Both the position numbers and the translations under genes were made by a program. From assembly GCF_030867095.1 (NCBI RefSeq), contig NC_081828.1:207520978-207584977 (forward strand): a stretch of 64,000 nt of DNA, written 5' to 3'. Below, piece by piece: positions 1-35,809 of this stretch. Source of the DNA: Alligator mississippiensis. Taxonomy: Eukaryota; Chordata; Crocodylia; Alligatoridae. The stretch's first letter is position 1, and every line of letters starts with the position of its first letter. The notes below the pieces were generated by a model. That model made no database searches. It saw only the letters and a list, made by a program, of their open reading frames with translations, and was not told where the DNA came from.

Positions 1-1739
1 AGAAACTAGGCAAAAGATAGTCAAGAGACATTGTTTTATTAGTCCTGTAATTATTATATTTAAAAGTGCATCTCTTATTCAGATTTGTAAAACAGAATCT
101 AGTGTTTTTGAGCATCTTAACAGTGCACCCAACATTTCACTGTCAATCATTTCCACACCTGAGTTAATATTCACCAAAGTTAATATTATCACACCTGATA
201 TAAGGTTTCTAGAGCTTAAAACATTCTCCAGGGCTGTGAATGACAAGAGAGCTAATGGAATGGCTAAGAGATAGCAAAATTGCAGAAGAAAGGATAGCTT
301 GATTAATGGAACTTCTGAACAATTACAAGGATTCATGAACACCTATGGAGTGAAGAGAGATTAGCAGGGATCAGGCATTCTAGTGAGCCATTAGGTCAAT
401 TGACTCCCTCAGGGTTGCCTGACTAGAAATGCCCTTGCCTGCCCCAGGCAATTGGTTTTAAAGTCTGGGTGAAGCAGGAATCAAAGGGAGGGTGCAACTG
501 CAGCACTGCACTCCCCTGGAGTTGCCCCTGCTTGGAGCCATACTACAACAGTAGAATAAAACAATACTTGGGTATTTGCTTTGTGCATGGTTCCTAGCCT
601 AATAGCCACATGTAGTGGTTTGTGAGAGAAGTTGAGTGGGACACTCTGCAATTATAACCATGCAACAAACTCTCAAGCCTGACTTTTCAAAAGGAATTAC
701 CAATTTCAGGAAAGGCCTTGAATTTTGGATGCTCAGATGAAGAATCATTACAGAGTCTGACTTTCAAGGAGGAAGGTGCTCAATACTTATGTTGCCGAGG
801 GGAAAAAAATCATGGGTCATTTTTGAAAACTTGCATTCTCATCTTAATATTGAAATGCGTATTTTCAGAGAAGAGGCACCTGTCATAGATAAATTATTGC
901 GGTTGATTCGATGCTCATTGCATCAGATTTCCTTTGTCGTAATTCCTTTAACTTCCTTGAGTTGCTCCAGTTTTGCATTGATGTAGCTGAGAACAGAAGC
1001 AGAACTGTACGCTTTTTCATGGGTACGATGAATTAGTGCTTCCTTATGTCTGCCAGAACGTGCTGCCCAGAATGCAATTCCTGGTGACGTATCTGGTTAA
1101 TATATATATTTCCTTCCAGTCTTCATGATGCAATACATGATATAGATAGTAACCATGTGTGGCAGGGACCTCGTCATCTTTAGTCTCTGTAAAATGTCTA
1201 GTGATTTATTTTTTTTAAACTTAATTACAACAATAAATTAGGGCCTACCCTGGTAATTTCACTTTGCACAAGAAAACGGCTTTGTAGCTAACAGTGGGAG
1301 CCACTGGAAATCAGTTTTATTCTCTCACCTGGGCTACAGGATTCTGGAATGAATTTAAATGGAAAATCAGCTCTACGTCTCAGCTGACTTACGTGAGAGT
1401 AAGCGTTGTTCAGATGATGGAGCTCTGAGTTGGTGCTCAGGAAACCTGGGTTTTATTCCTGAATCTTTTGCTAACGTGCTCTGTGATTTTTAATTTTTTT
1501 TTTTTTTTATTTCACCCCCAAAGTCATTTCAAGTCCCTTGTAGCTCCATTTCTCTGTGCATGTTACACCGTAAACTCTGTGGGACTAAGCCTGCCTTTTA
1601 CTACACAGGCCCTGCACAGTGCAGCTCTCATTGTAATACAAAAAAAGGATGCTCCGCAAGGCCGCTGGAGTTTGGGGCAGCTTAAAAACCTTTCTCATGT
1701 GAGGGTGGAAGGAAAGCCAGGCACTCAGTGAGGAAAGCA
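1..1739. other. Upstream flank of WDR86, no gene seen
   Basis: AT-rich sequence with only short chance frames. A stretch near 1410-1480 resembles the tail of a MIR SINE. In mammals CRYGN lies on this side of WDR86, but I see no crystallin exon here. Confidence 0.5.
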
Positions 1740-2561
1740 GCTTTCTCTAGGACCTCGCAGAAGGCGGAGGGGTGGCGATGTGCTCCCCTGCACTGCTGAC
1801 TGACAGACCCAGCTCTGAACCACCGCATTAATGAGAAACAGTGCAAAGCTCGGGGAGGGAATTAAGTGAGAGAGAAAGACTGGGGTTGGGATTCCTGCGG
1901 GGATCTTAGCGTGAGGGTTAGATGAAGCTCTTCAGACAGGCGCAGCTGAAGGAGCAAGAGCAGGGACAAAAGGCGGCTTGCTGAGCATGAGGACTGTCCA
2001 ACCCCTGCCCCTGGCAGTGCGGGTCCCTGCCCTGCAGCAGCTGCCCCGGGGCCTTTCCTTAAGCCCAGCCTAAAGATCAGCCTCACAAGCACCCCCCTCA
2101 AGACGCACAACACTTCGAGGGGAGGATTTCAGGGATTGCTGGACAGAAGCCATCTGGCTCCACCAGCCCTGCAGTTCCCCCCCTCCCAGCCTTCCTCGGA
2201 GCTGATCTAAGCCCCTCGGCGAGCTCTTTCCCGGTCCCTTCTCGGGGAAGGAAATGTGTCTGCCTGATAGTGAGCTTGCTCCGGTTACTCTGGATTGTTT
2301 CCTCCGGAGTTTGTGCCCCCAAGACTTTCCCCGCAACCATGTGAAGCAGGCGGCTGCCCCTTTGTGCTGGGAGAACGCCTGGCTTTAAAAAAGGGGACCA
2401 AACTTGGCTGCTGAGGCCACGGGGACTTCTCAGTGCTCCCCACCAACCCTGAAGACAAGCCTGGGGGGCCTGTTCGGGTGTGATCTGGTGCCAGCGGTGG
2501 GAGACCCCCAGCTTGCGGGGAGCAGAGCCTTTGCCCTTCATCGCGGGCAGGTTAACAGGAG
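1740..2561 (+). promoter_or_regulatory. WDR86: Probable WDR86 promoter and untranslated first exon
   Basis: Base composition changes here from AT-rich to GC-rich, with scattered CpG (for example around 2205-2250 and 2290-2330). A strong donor, GGAG|GTAAGAAAC, sits at 2561/2562 and could pair with the acceptor at 4406. No TATA box stands out and the transcription start is not determined. The call rests on composition, splice signals and position upstream of the coding start. Confidence 0.4.
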
Positions 2562-4406
2562 GTAAGAAACACAGAAGGGCAGAGGTGGCAACTTTTTCTC
2601 TTTGGGGAAGAGGGGATGCCCCTGCCCGTGGGTGATAGGGGTAGTGGATGAAGAGCCAGGGTTGGGGGGGGATTTCCTTAGCACAGGCCTGGGGAGGGGG
2701 CAAAGGGGGCAAGAGGCTGGGGGGGATTTCCTTGTGGAGGGGACACCGGGGCGGCTGGGGGCAGTGATGGCGTGGGAGGGATGTCTGCGTGCCTCTGGGG
2801 ATTTGGTCCAGGGGTCCCAGGTGGGATTGGGGGGGGGGGCAGGGAGCTGGTGTAGCAGCTGGGAGCAGGACAATGTGGGCAGGAAGGGCGTGAGACAACG
2901 GGGTGGGGGTGAGGAAGAGGCACAGATGAGGGGAGGGGGCAGAGGGAAGTGGTGTAGACAGGGGGAAGGAGGATGGGGTGGGGGTGTGGGGAGAGGGATC
3001 TCTTCAGGGGAGGGGTGCTGGCCTCAGGGAAGCCCCTCCGATTGTGGGGTGAGCGCAGGGGGGCTAGGATGAGCCCAGCCATGCTGGGAGGGAGGTGGCA
3101 AGAGGGGGAAGCAGCAGCTCCATGGCAGCGGGGACTGGGATTGGCATGCCCATGCCCTTCATGCTCAGGGAGGGGGGCAGGCAAGGGCCACATGTGCCCT
3201 TTGCCCCCAGCCCTCCCCTGTGCAAGGGCCTGAGCCCATGCTATGAAGGGGAGCCCCCTCCTCAGCATAAGGCCTTTCTTCCCCTTCTTTGTGCCCCTCC
3301 GAGGCTCAGTCCAGAGGTGACACAGAAATACCAGGGGTGGAGTGGCTGAGGGGGCTCGATGGCTCACGGGGTAAGGTTCCTGCCCGGCATCAGTTCTCCT
3401 GGAAAATGCTTTAGGCAGGACTGGCCACATAAGAGTGGCCAAGGGGTAGAAGAGCCCAAGCCTGCAGACTGCCCGCAGGGAGGCCTGGCCTGCCCGACAC
3501 TGGGCATCACGCTTTCAGCCGGGCTTCCTCCTACACCTAATCAGAATGGGTTTTAAGCCTTGTCAGGGATGGTCAGCATCCCCTCAACAGGATGCTGGGC
3601 TGAACGGCCCTGCTGCCAACAGGTGGGGCCTGTGGCTATAAAGAGATGTCACCAAAGGAAGCGGATCAGCTGTGTCAGGACGCATTGCCCTGATCTACTG
3701 CGCCGGGTGAAAAGGGTGCTTCCCGTTGTCCTGCTGGGCCAGACCCTGGCCACCGCAGGGGGCTTCAGAGAGTGTCTCTCCTCATGGGGGACCCCTGGGT
3801 TTCTCTGCTTGCAGAAGTGTGGTCCAGGCATCCCTTGTGCAGGATAGGGCCCCTGAAGCCCCTGGCGCATCTGCCTGGGGCAGCTGGAGAGTGCGGGCAG
3901 CTCTGGGCTGCCTGCGCCTTCCTGCCACAAACAAACTGATGTCCACCATGAAAAAGAGGCACCAAAGTGCATTACCTTTTATCACTGCCATGCTTTCTGG
4001 CATTTGTGGCATGCAAGGGGCATGGATGTCTGTTTGCTTGGCCTTTATGGTGGCACAAAGGTGATACCTGTTTTCAGCCTGTGAGAGCACAGCCTCACAG
4101 AAAATCTGTGGGAGTGAGCTGCTGCTTAGGAAAGCTTATGTAGCTCTGATTTTAATTAGTCTCTAAGGTGCAAATCTACCCTGCCTTCCTCCTACTTATA
4201 ACCACAGTAAGTGGGGGTAGGGGTGTTACAGTGCTGTTGCTTGCACTAAAGCAGTAAGAACTACTTTGTCTCATGTTCGCTCTTGGGAAGAGCAGAGATT
4301 AGTTTGATGCATCATGGTTAGAGGAGGGGAAATGGGTAAGATGTCCATGCTGGGGGATCAGTGAGTATCATGTGTCTTTTTCCTGTTACTGCATGTCTTT
4401 CTGCAG
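2562..4406. other. GC-rich non-coding stretch, likely WDR86 5' UTR intron
   Basis: 2600-3240 is very G-rich on the plus strand, with many runs of three to nine G, which keeps long frames open on both strands without coding signal. GGGATTTCCTT occurs twice about 50 bp apart near 2669 and 2722. 3240-4400 shows no recognisable gene. It is best read as intron and flanking sequence of the WDR86 promoter. Confidence 0.5.
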
Positions 4407-4560
4407 AGGTCTAGACGACCTGCTGATTTTTCAGGGCCAGCGAGATGGCTGAAGTTGGTCTAAGGGACCCTGCTGTAGATCCCAAACTCTTTCCTAGAGT
4501 AGAGTGGACACTGAACTGATCCCCTTCTGGGTTCTCTGCCTTTGCTGTGGGACCAACAGC
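4407..4560 (+). other. WDR86: WDR86 5' UTR part of first coding exon, with uORF
   Basis: A 3' splice-site pattern (TGTCTTTCTGCAG) ends at 4406. If used, an upstream untranslated exon joins here. The segment contains an out-of-frame upstream ORF of 24 codons (4445-4519, starting ATGGCTGAAG) with G at -3 and G at +4. Exact exon limits are inferred from splice signals only. Confidence 0.5.
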
Positions 4561-29291
<24,731 letters not shown>

Positions 29292-30980
29292 CTGCCTGTC
29301 TGGCCATGACCAAAGCTGACATATTTCCTTCCTATGCCACTGGGTGCAGATGAGCCAGACCTTGGAAAGGGGGTGGGGGTGGGAGATGAACTTGCCTGCT
29401 GTGGTCCGGCAGGAGCTGAGCTTCTTTGTGACTGTGAAGCAGACTCCGCTCAGGCTGCCTCTTACTGATGACTCGCAGCACCTCTGTGTATCTCAGCGCA
29501 AACTAAAACAGCCTGAATGACCAGCCGGCCCTGGGGCAGCATTGGGGTTGGGAGCTATTGCTGAGCAGGGCCCAGGTTATCCACCTTCCCCTGTATTTTG
29601 AGTGTAATTATGACTTGTATTTGCCTGCTCTCAATTCCAGTTCCACTCCACTGCAGCCTGACTGCTACATGCTAAGAGAGATGCTGCAAGGCAGCGAGCG
29701 GATAAATTTTCTCCTCCTGTCTCGGCTGCTTGTTCTCCCATGCCACTGTTCAGCCGAATGTCTAAGTGAAAGCTGCCTTGCAGATGGCTCCGAATTCAAT
29801 TTTCTCAGCTTGCTTTGGGATTCATCCTGCTGTGACTCAGGCAAAGAGAACGTGGCTGAAGCCCGGAGCAGCATTCATCCCTCTCAGGGGCTTTAACTTG
29901 AAGAACTGAGAAGGGGGCTTTTAAAAAGCAGCCAGCCAGCCACTAACCAGCATCTAAGGCCTAATCTTGAATCAGACCTGAACATCTTCAGAAGCATGAC
30001 AAATTACCCTCTTCCCAGCAAGCTAAGAGATTCAACTGGGCCATTACTTTTAAGCATCCCAACACCCTTCACAGGGCAGCAGCAGGGGCCTCCACTTTCT
30101 AGTGCTAGGAGGAGTGTGCGCTACTAGCATCTCCCCACCTCCACACAGCTCTGGAGGGATGCAGAGCAACATGTGGCTTCCATGGGGGGGCCTTGTCCCT
30201 GCTTTGTGGGAGGTGAAGAGAGAGGTTTCATGGCAAGACTTTGTTCCCAGTGTGAAATAGTGGGGATTTGAGCAAATGCAGCCCACCAGCATGTGTGCAT
30301 GGGACCCCATCTGTCTTCTCTGTTAGGTCTGGGTCACAATCTCCTTCCAAAGCCCTTGCATCTCTCAGAAGTGCTGCACGTGCCCAGACTCGGGCTGCAG
30401 GAATGGGAATCAGGGTGCAGGCATATGAGTAATTTACCACAGAGCAAAAATGGGCAGGGATTTATTGCACATCAGGTGAGTTGCAGTAAGCATCCACATG
30501 CACCATATTCTTACACCATGATAAAGGGAAGTTAAACTGTGGTAACTTATCCCCCTTTCATCCAAGGCAAAACTGCAGGGGCTTTGCTTCCACACACCAC
30601 AGGGTAAGCACTTGCTTGTGAGCAGTTACTGCAGAGGAGCTGAAGCCCTGCTCTTTCCTATGCTGTGATAAGTTGTTCCTATGTGGATACCCCTGGGCAG
30701 TATCCTAGGACCAGTAGTGTCTTTAGGCTTGGCTAAGCACTTACCTAGGGGTGCTTCTCTCAGGCTTTTCCAGATTTGTTCTTCCTGATAACCACTGAGC
30801 CATGAATATACAAGTGTCCTTATTGTTGCAGATATAACACACTTTGTAGAATCAGTGAAATGACTAGTTAGCCGCGTGTGTTTGATTTTTGTGGCTTTAT
30901 TTATTCTGTCCTGTGCAAGATTAAAATGCTGTAATACTTTTTTATGATTGAGTAATAAACATGTGGCATCTACAGATAAC
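29292..30980 (+). other. WDR86: WDR86 3' UTR with poly(A) signal
   Basis: Sequence continues from the stop codon without splice signals that I would trust to an AATAAA at 30954-30959. GT/T-rich DNA follows (around 30985-31020), as expected for a cleavage site near 30975-30980. No coding frame here looks conserved. Confidence 0.6.
30954..30959 (+). terminator. WDR86: Poly(A) signal AATAAA of WDR86
   Basis: Canonical hexamer 1.66 kb after the stop codon, followed by a T/GT-rich downstream element. It is the best candidate 3' end on this strand before the intergenic gap. Confidence 0.6.
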
Positions 30981-32131
30981 TGAATCTTTAGTTGGTGATT
31001 TCTTATTTCTCAGGTTTGTGGCAAGTAGCAGTCAGAAAAGGATGGGGGCAGGAAGAGGAAACGCATGAATGTAAATGTTGAGACTGTTTCCCTCCTCAGA
31101 TGGGCTGGACTTGAGTCAATCTCAGGAGATATCCTGCTTCCTATAGCAATTTGGCTGCCAAAATCCAGATTGTTCAATCAGCTGAGAGGGGTGGGAGTTT
31201 GAGCAACTAATGTGCAATACAGCCTAGAGGAAAGGTTTTCTGTGCTGGGAGCCAGGACTTCAGGGCTGCACCCCTCCCACTCACTGCTGCTCTGCCTGAA
31301 TGTTTCTGTGTACTTCAAAATGCATATCACTGAGTAAGGCATCATTTTACTTCCTACAAGGCAGGGAAGTATTTCCTCCCTTTGTCCAGCTAAGGTAACA
31401 ACTTCTGAAAAGCTGGTAATCAGAATTGATGACGGATCGGAATTACAGTTACACAGCTACATTGCTTTTAATGTACGTGCTTGCCACCTACCTGTAACCT
31501 CCCCCACCTCCTCCCCCCATCCAGCAAAAACCACCACCCTCTGTCTAGCAAAGGTTGAATAAACACTGGCCAAAGCCACCATCAGAATGGCTAATTCACA
31601 GGAAAGACAACAGCCTGCTACTGTTATCAATTATTCCTCCAGGAGAGGATCTGTACTATGGATCTGGAAGAAGAGAAAGTACATGATTATGCAATTTAAT
31701 GGCTGCTGTAGTCAAATATATTTGAACAGGCTGCCAAAGCCCTTGTGTTTAGCTACGGAATAGGGAAAGTCCATCGTTGTGCAATGAGACCCGACATATC
31801 TTGGAGACCTTGTTATACTTGGTCCTTCTGCTGTGAAAGGCTTTGCTGACTCCTATCTGTAATTCCTTACCTCCCGTGGATGGAAATACTGTAACCCTGT
31901 TTGCTGGGACAGGAGTTTGTATGTTAAATTCCTACTTAGAAAGGCAGGACCTACATTTCTTCCACTGTAAATCTCTGTCTTGGCATCAAAGAGCTACCAA
32001 CTGGTCCCGTAGGAAGTATGTACACCACGGTGGTTCTCTCCTGTTGAAGGAACAGCTAGCTGTCCTTTTATCCAATTACGGCCTGTAAGCTCAGTGTTGA
32101 ATACTGGGAGATCAGCTGAATAATTAGTACC
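30981..32131. other. Intergenic, 3' of WDR86
   Basis: No gene or named repeat. A short C-rich stretch lies at 31498-31530. Confidence 0.7.
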
Positions 32132-32132
32132 A

Positions 32133-32894
32133 TATTTTCTTGCGTGCAACACCTCTGACCACACATGTTGTTTCTGGAAGGAAGAATACTTAGGGGGAAA
32201 ATGAAGTTTTGGGATTTTTTTGTTTTTTTTTCTCCCCCAGAATCATGGCTGGAATCTGACATAAAATAAAAGTCCTCCTGGGAACTAAGTGTCCAAGAAG
32301 TGTAGTTTTCCAGGAGACAGTTTGATGAGGCAGCAGACAGCAGAACTTCTTGGTGTGATTGACCATCTTTTGGGATGCCACATTTCTTGGACCCTGTTTT
32401 CAGGAGGACTTGCTCTATGTCCCAGACCCTTGCAAGGGCAGTAGCAAGGCTGTCACTACTGTACTATAAGTAGTGCTTTATAAGTTCCTGTAAATAAACT
32501 TGTTTCCACATCAGGAAGCTCATCGAGATACTACCAGTGGCTCACTTGCTGCTTCAGGCACAAGCTACAGTGCTCAGCCAATAGCTGGGATCATTTGATC
32601 TCAGCAGTATCCCTGCCCAGTGCAGTGGGGTTGGATTTGATGATCTTTTGAGGTCCCTCCCAGTCCTTAATTTCTATGATTTCCTATGATTCCTACGGTT
32701 AACACAGGATGCTGCCTCTTCAGCTGAGCGAGACAAGCGGCAGCCATCTGGGTAGCTGCGTGGCAAGCACAGTGTCTCAAGGCTTGCTTCTTTACTGCAG
32801 AAACAACTGCTTCCCCACTTCATATGCATGCCCCAATTTTGGGAGGCTGATTTTTTTTTTGGGCAAAGGTGAGTACTGTATGCAAGATAATACA
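32133..32894. mobile_element. TIR DNA element with TA target site (copy 2), carrying a CR1 tail
   Basis: Starts TA|CCATATTTTCTTGCGTGC and ends GTATGCAAGATAATACAG|TA; the terminal inverted repeats agree at about 13 of 18 positions. A plus-strand CR1 3' end is inserted near 32500-32700. No transposase is evident. Confidence 0.5.
32500..32699 (+). mobile_element. CR1 LINE 3' tail
   Basis: Ends TTTGAGGTCCCTCCCAGTCC followed by TTCTATGATTTCCTATGATT, the typical CR1 3' terminus with its short ATTCTATG-type repeats. Only the last one or two hundred bases are present; the left limit is approximate. Confidence 0.7.
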
Positions 32895-33855
32895 GTAAGT
32901 GTCTCGAGATCAGAGAAGGCTGATTCTTCTGAAGGTCGGGGTGTTCTTACACTGATGCTCAAAGTTTTAACCTAAATTATTTGCATGTTACCTTGGCTAG
33001 ACGCAGCCTGGTCCATAGCAGCTGTACATGCCAAGATGACAATCGCTCTCATCAGAAGTAGATGAATGAGTCACGTAAATAGTGCTGCTTTCCTGTTTTT
33101 CATCTCATCAACTCAAATATCCTTAAATGTGTAGCTGAAATGACCCCTCCCAAATTTTTTCCAGCCAGTATTCTTGCTCTGCTGCTCACTTTAATTATAG
33201 ATATTCACAATTTGTCACACAGGCTTGTTTTGATTAGTTACATAATTGGAGGAATTGTTGTTCACTTGACAACAAACTGACATAAAATAGTCGATTTTTG
33301 AATTCCCACATAATAATTCACTTTAAACCTGAATGCTTGTTATCATTATTTTACAGTTGCATTAGCAAAACTTTAATCCTTAAGGAAAGCACAAGCAGCA
33401 GGGGAAGAACCTAGTTCAATCAAAACTGCACTGCACGCTTATAACTGCCTGGTTAGTTTTTCCCCACCCTGCTATTGATTCTGCTTTACTTTAGCCCATA
33501 AACCATATCTCCTACTTCTCAGTACCTTTCTCAGGAAAGGATGTTACATTCTGTATCCAATGCTAAATTGGTATTAACCTTTCAAGTAATGAGAACCCGC
33601 AGCTCCCATTGGCTTCAATGAGAACTGAGGGAGCTTGGTACCTCGCAGAGCTGAGCCCTAAAATCCTGTAAGTTCAAACTTCTTCCTTGTCCTCCCAGAG
33701 CAGCTGTATAGAAGAAGGATATTATCTGTTATCTGCTTGTTTCCAGTTTAAGGGTTGGGTTGACCTTTTCTGTATATTGGTTTCATTTTGGCCAGAATCT
33801 GGGTGACTTTTGAGATGCGAGCTGCATTCTTGAAAGAGAGTCAAGTCCAGTGTGC

Positions 33856-34132
33856 CATATGTTCTCATGCACAATATGCACCTTATCCAAAAAAGCAGCT
33901 GCTGGAAACTGTAGTGCAGATTATACGTGAAAAATACAGTAAAAAGCAGCTTCTGCCATTTACTAGGCAAAAATAGAAGTAAAATCTATAGAGCCAGGAA
34001 GCAGAACAATGAACAGACTCAACTCCCTGGCTGCTGCTGCTACTCAGTTATTGTAAAGAATGCTTTCTTTATTCTGCCTTTCAGAAACAAGGTGCCTACT
34101 TCATTCCAGGGTGTGTTGTATGCAAGAAAATA
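33856..34132. mobile_element. TIR DNA element (copy 3)
   Basis: Homologous to 5911-6222. Begins CCATATGTTCTCATGCAC and ends GTTGTATGCAAGAAAATATA, with shared interior blocks GCAGCTTCTGCCATTTACT, CTACTCAGTTA and TATTCTGCCTTTCAGAAACA. Confidence 0.55.
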
Positions 34133-35126
34133 TAATATTTTACTTTTGCAGGGTTTGTTTTCTGGCTGTGCACGAAGTATGATATCAAAGTATCAAGTCC
34201 ATACACAATACCCTACTATGTTGTCTACGAGGTGATCCAAGTTTGTTAGAAATGAGACAGGTCTATTAACTACATCAATACCCCTTATTCTGGAACTTGA
34301 CGGTTGTCACACTTACGGCCTGCTGATATCTCCATCTTACTTGCCTTAAGATGGTGCTGCGTTCCTTCTCTAGAGGCAGGGAATCCAGTGGAATTGCAAG
34401 GTATAAGGATTCAGTTTATTCCAGTTAAAAGCAGGCCTCTAAATGGCATGTAAATAGTTTGCCAAGGCGAGTTTTGGAGCAACACGATCTGGGCTTAAAT
34501 AGAAAGAAATACTAGTGATACCAGCCACTGCCCTCATGATCCCTCCCTCCCCTGTCCATTATGTTCTCCATAAAAACAGTGCCATTCAGACAAACCATGG
34601 ACACAATAGACAGGATATGAGCTCCCTCTACTGAGACGATAAAGTTACTGAAAATATCTTCCCATAGTTTTCTCACTGCCAACCAGAAATGCCTGTCAGA
34701 AATGGACCTTCTTTTAGCATTTGTGTCTGTAGGGTGATGAGGCTCAGGATGGAGGCTAACTGCATCAGAGTGCTCTGCAGAGAACTGCTGGGGCCCAATT
34801 TTGAAGGCAGCAAACTGAGGAGTGGGGTGACCTTCCCCATGCTCTGTCCCTTCTTAGCTTAGTACCAAAAGTAAATATTTGTTAAGTGAAAAAGCAGAGT
34901 GGACTCACCTGCCTTCCTCCCTGAACAGCCCAGTGCCACCTTGAGCGCTTGAGTGACTGTGAATTTGATTTATTAATTGAAAATGTGTCCCTCTATCATG
35001 CCCTGTAACTACTCAATGTGTTCGAGTCAATCCAGCCAAAATGGGGCCAAGACCCTACCAACTGCCTCCAACTATATTTTTTTAAAAAGGTAGAGAAAAA
35101 TCCCAATATAAGCAATGGAACATATT
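34133..35126. other. Intergenic gap between the convergent genes
   Basis: No exon or named repeat seen. An alternative minus-strand AATAAA lies at 34969-34974 and could give a longer NUB1 3' UTR. Confidence 0.6.
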
Positions 35127-35132
35127 TTTATT
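35127..35132 (-). terminator. NUB1: Candidate NUB1 poly(A) signal
   Basis: Complement of TTTATT, about 515 bases after the stop codon. Chosen for position and a T-rich downstream sequence; not proven. Confidence 0.45.
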
Positions 35133-35645
35133 GGTTGCTTATGCAATGTCTGACATGAAGAATGAGAAGGAAAGGCATCAAATCCATGCAGAACTGATTC
35201 ATAAATGACTTTTGGGAAACAGTATTTTAAGGAGAAAAAGGTAAAATGGCCAGCTCTACAAAAGGTATGCACTTGGTTTCCAATTCGCAAACTAAGGTTT
35301 CTTTAAAAGCTGATGTTGCGAAATGGTGAAAAATATTTCTTTGCTGTATAAAGTAAAGGGACTAATTGCACACCTATAGAAATATATATTAAGCTTCTAT
35401 TAAATTTTTTTTGAAAATATGTTTCCATTATGCTGCTCTTTGACAATATATTATAATGAATGAAAAAAAATGCATTTTTATAGATTAGCGATAATTTAAA
35501 AGAAGATTGCTTTTCATTTAACTGTATTTAAGGCTTTGGCAAAAATAAGCTGAGGATGAATTTAACATCTGAAACTTAAGAATCCAAAATGTATGTCTGT
35601 TATGTTGCCAAAGCACATCTATAACTGAACTGTGGGTAATGAGTC
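35127..35645 (-). other. NUB1: NUB1 3' UTR with candidate poly(A) signal
   Basis: AT-rich sequence after the stop codon. A minus-strand AATAAA (plus strand TTTATT) at 35127-35132 is the first good hexamer with T-rich sequence beyond it. The true end could lie further, at the hexamer at 34969-34974. Confidence 0.5.
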
Positions 35646-35809
35646 CTATGGCTGTGGGATTTGGATGTAAGATAAGTATTTGTCAATGATAGATCCTTCC
35701 TCTTCCAGAGTTAAATCCAGATAATCTTCTTCATGTTCTGGAATATCCTCCAAAATTTCATTGACTGCATCTACTTCCATGTCTTCATCTGTTGATGAAC
35801 TAGAAGTAC
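35646..35809 (-). CDS. NUB1: NUB1 terminal coding exon 14
   Basis: Residues 565-618 and TAG at 35646-35648. Acidic tail [20 protein letters not shown], then [20 protein letters not shown] and LSYIQIPQP. The last residues differ from the human ending as I remember it, and are Lys-poor by comparison. Confidence 0.96.

Noticed and set aside
2098-3442. ORFs of 254-266 codons on the minus strand
   Set aside because: Pro/Leu-rich translations of a G-rich stretch with few stop-forming triplets; no domain, and both strands are open.
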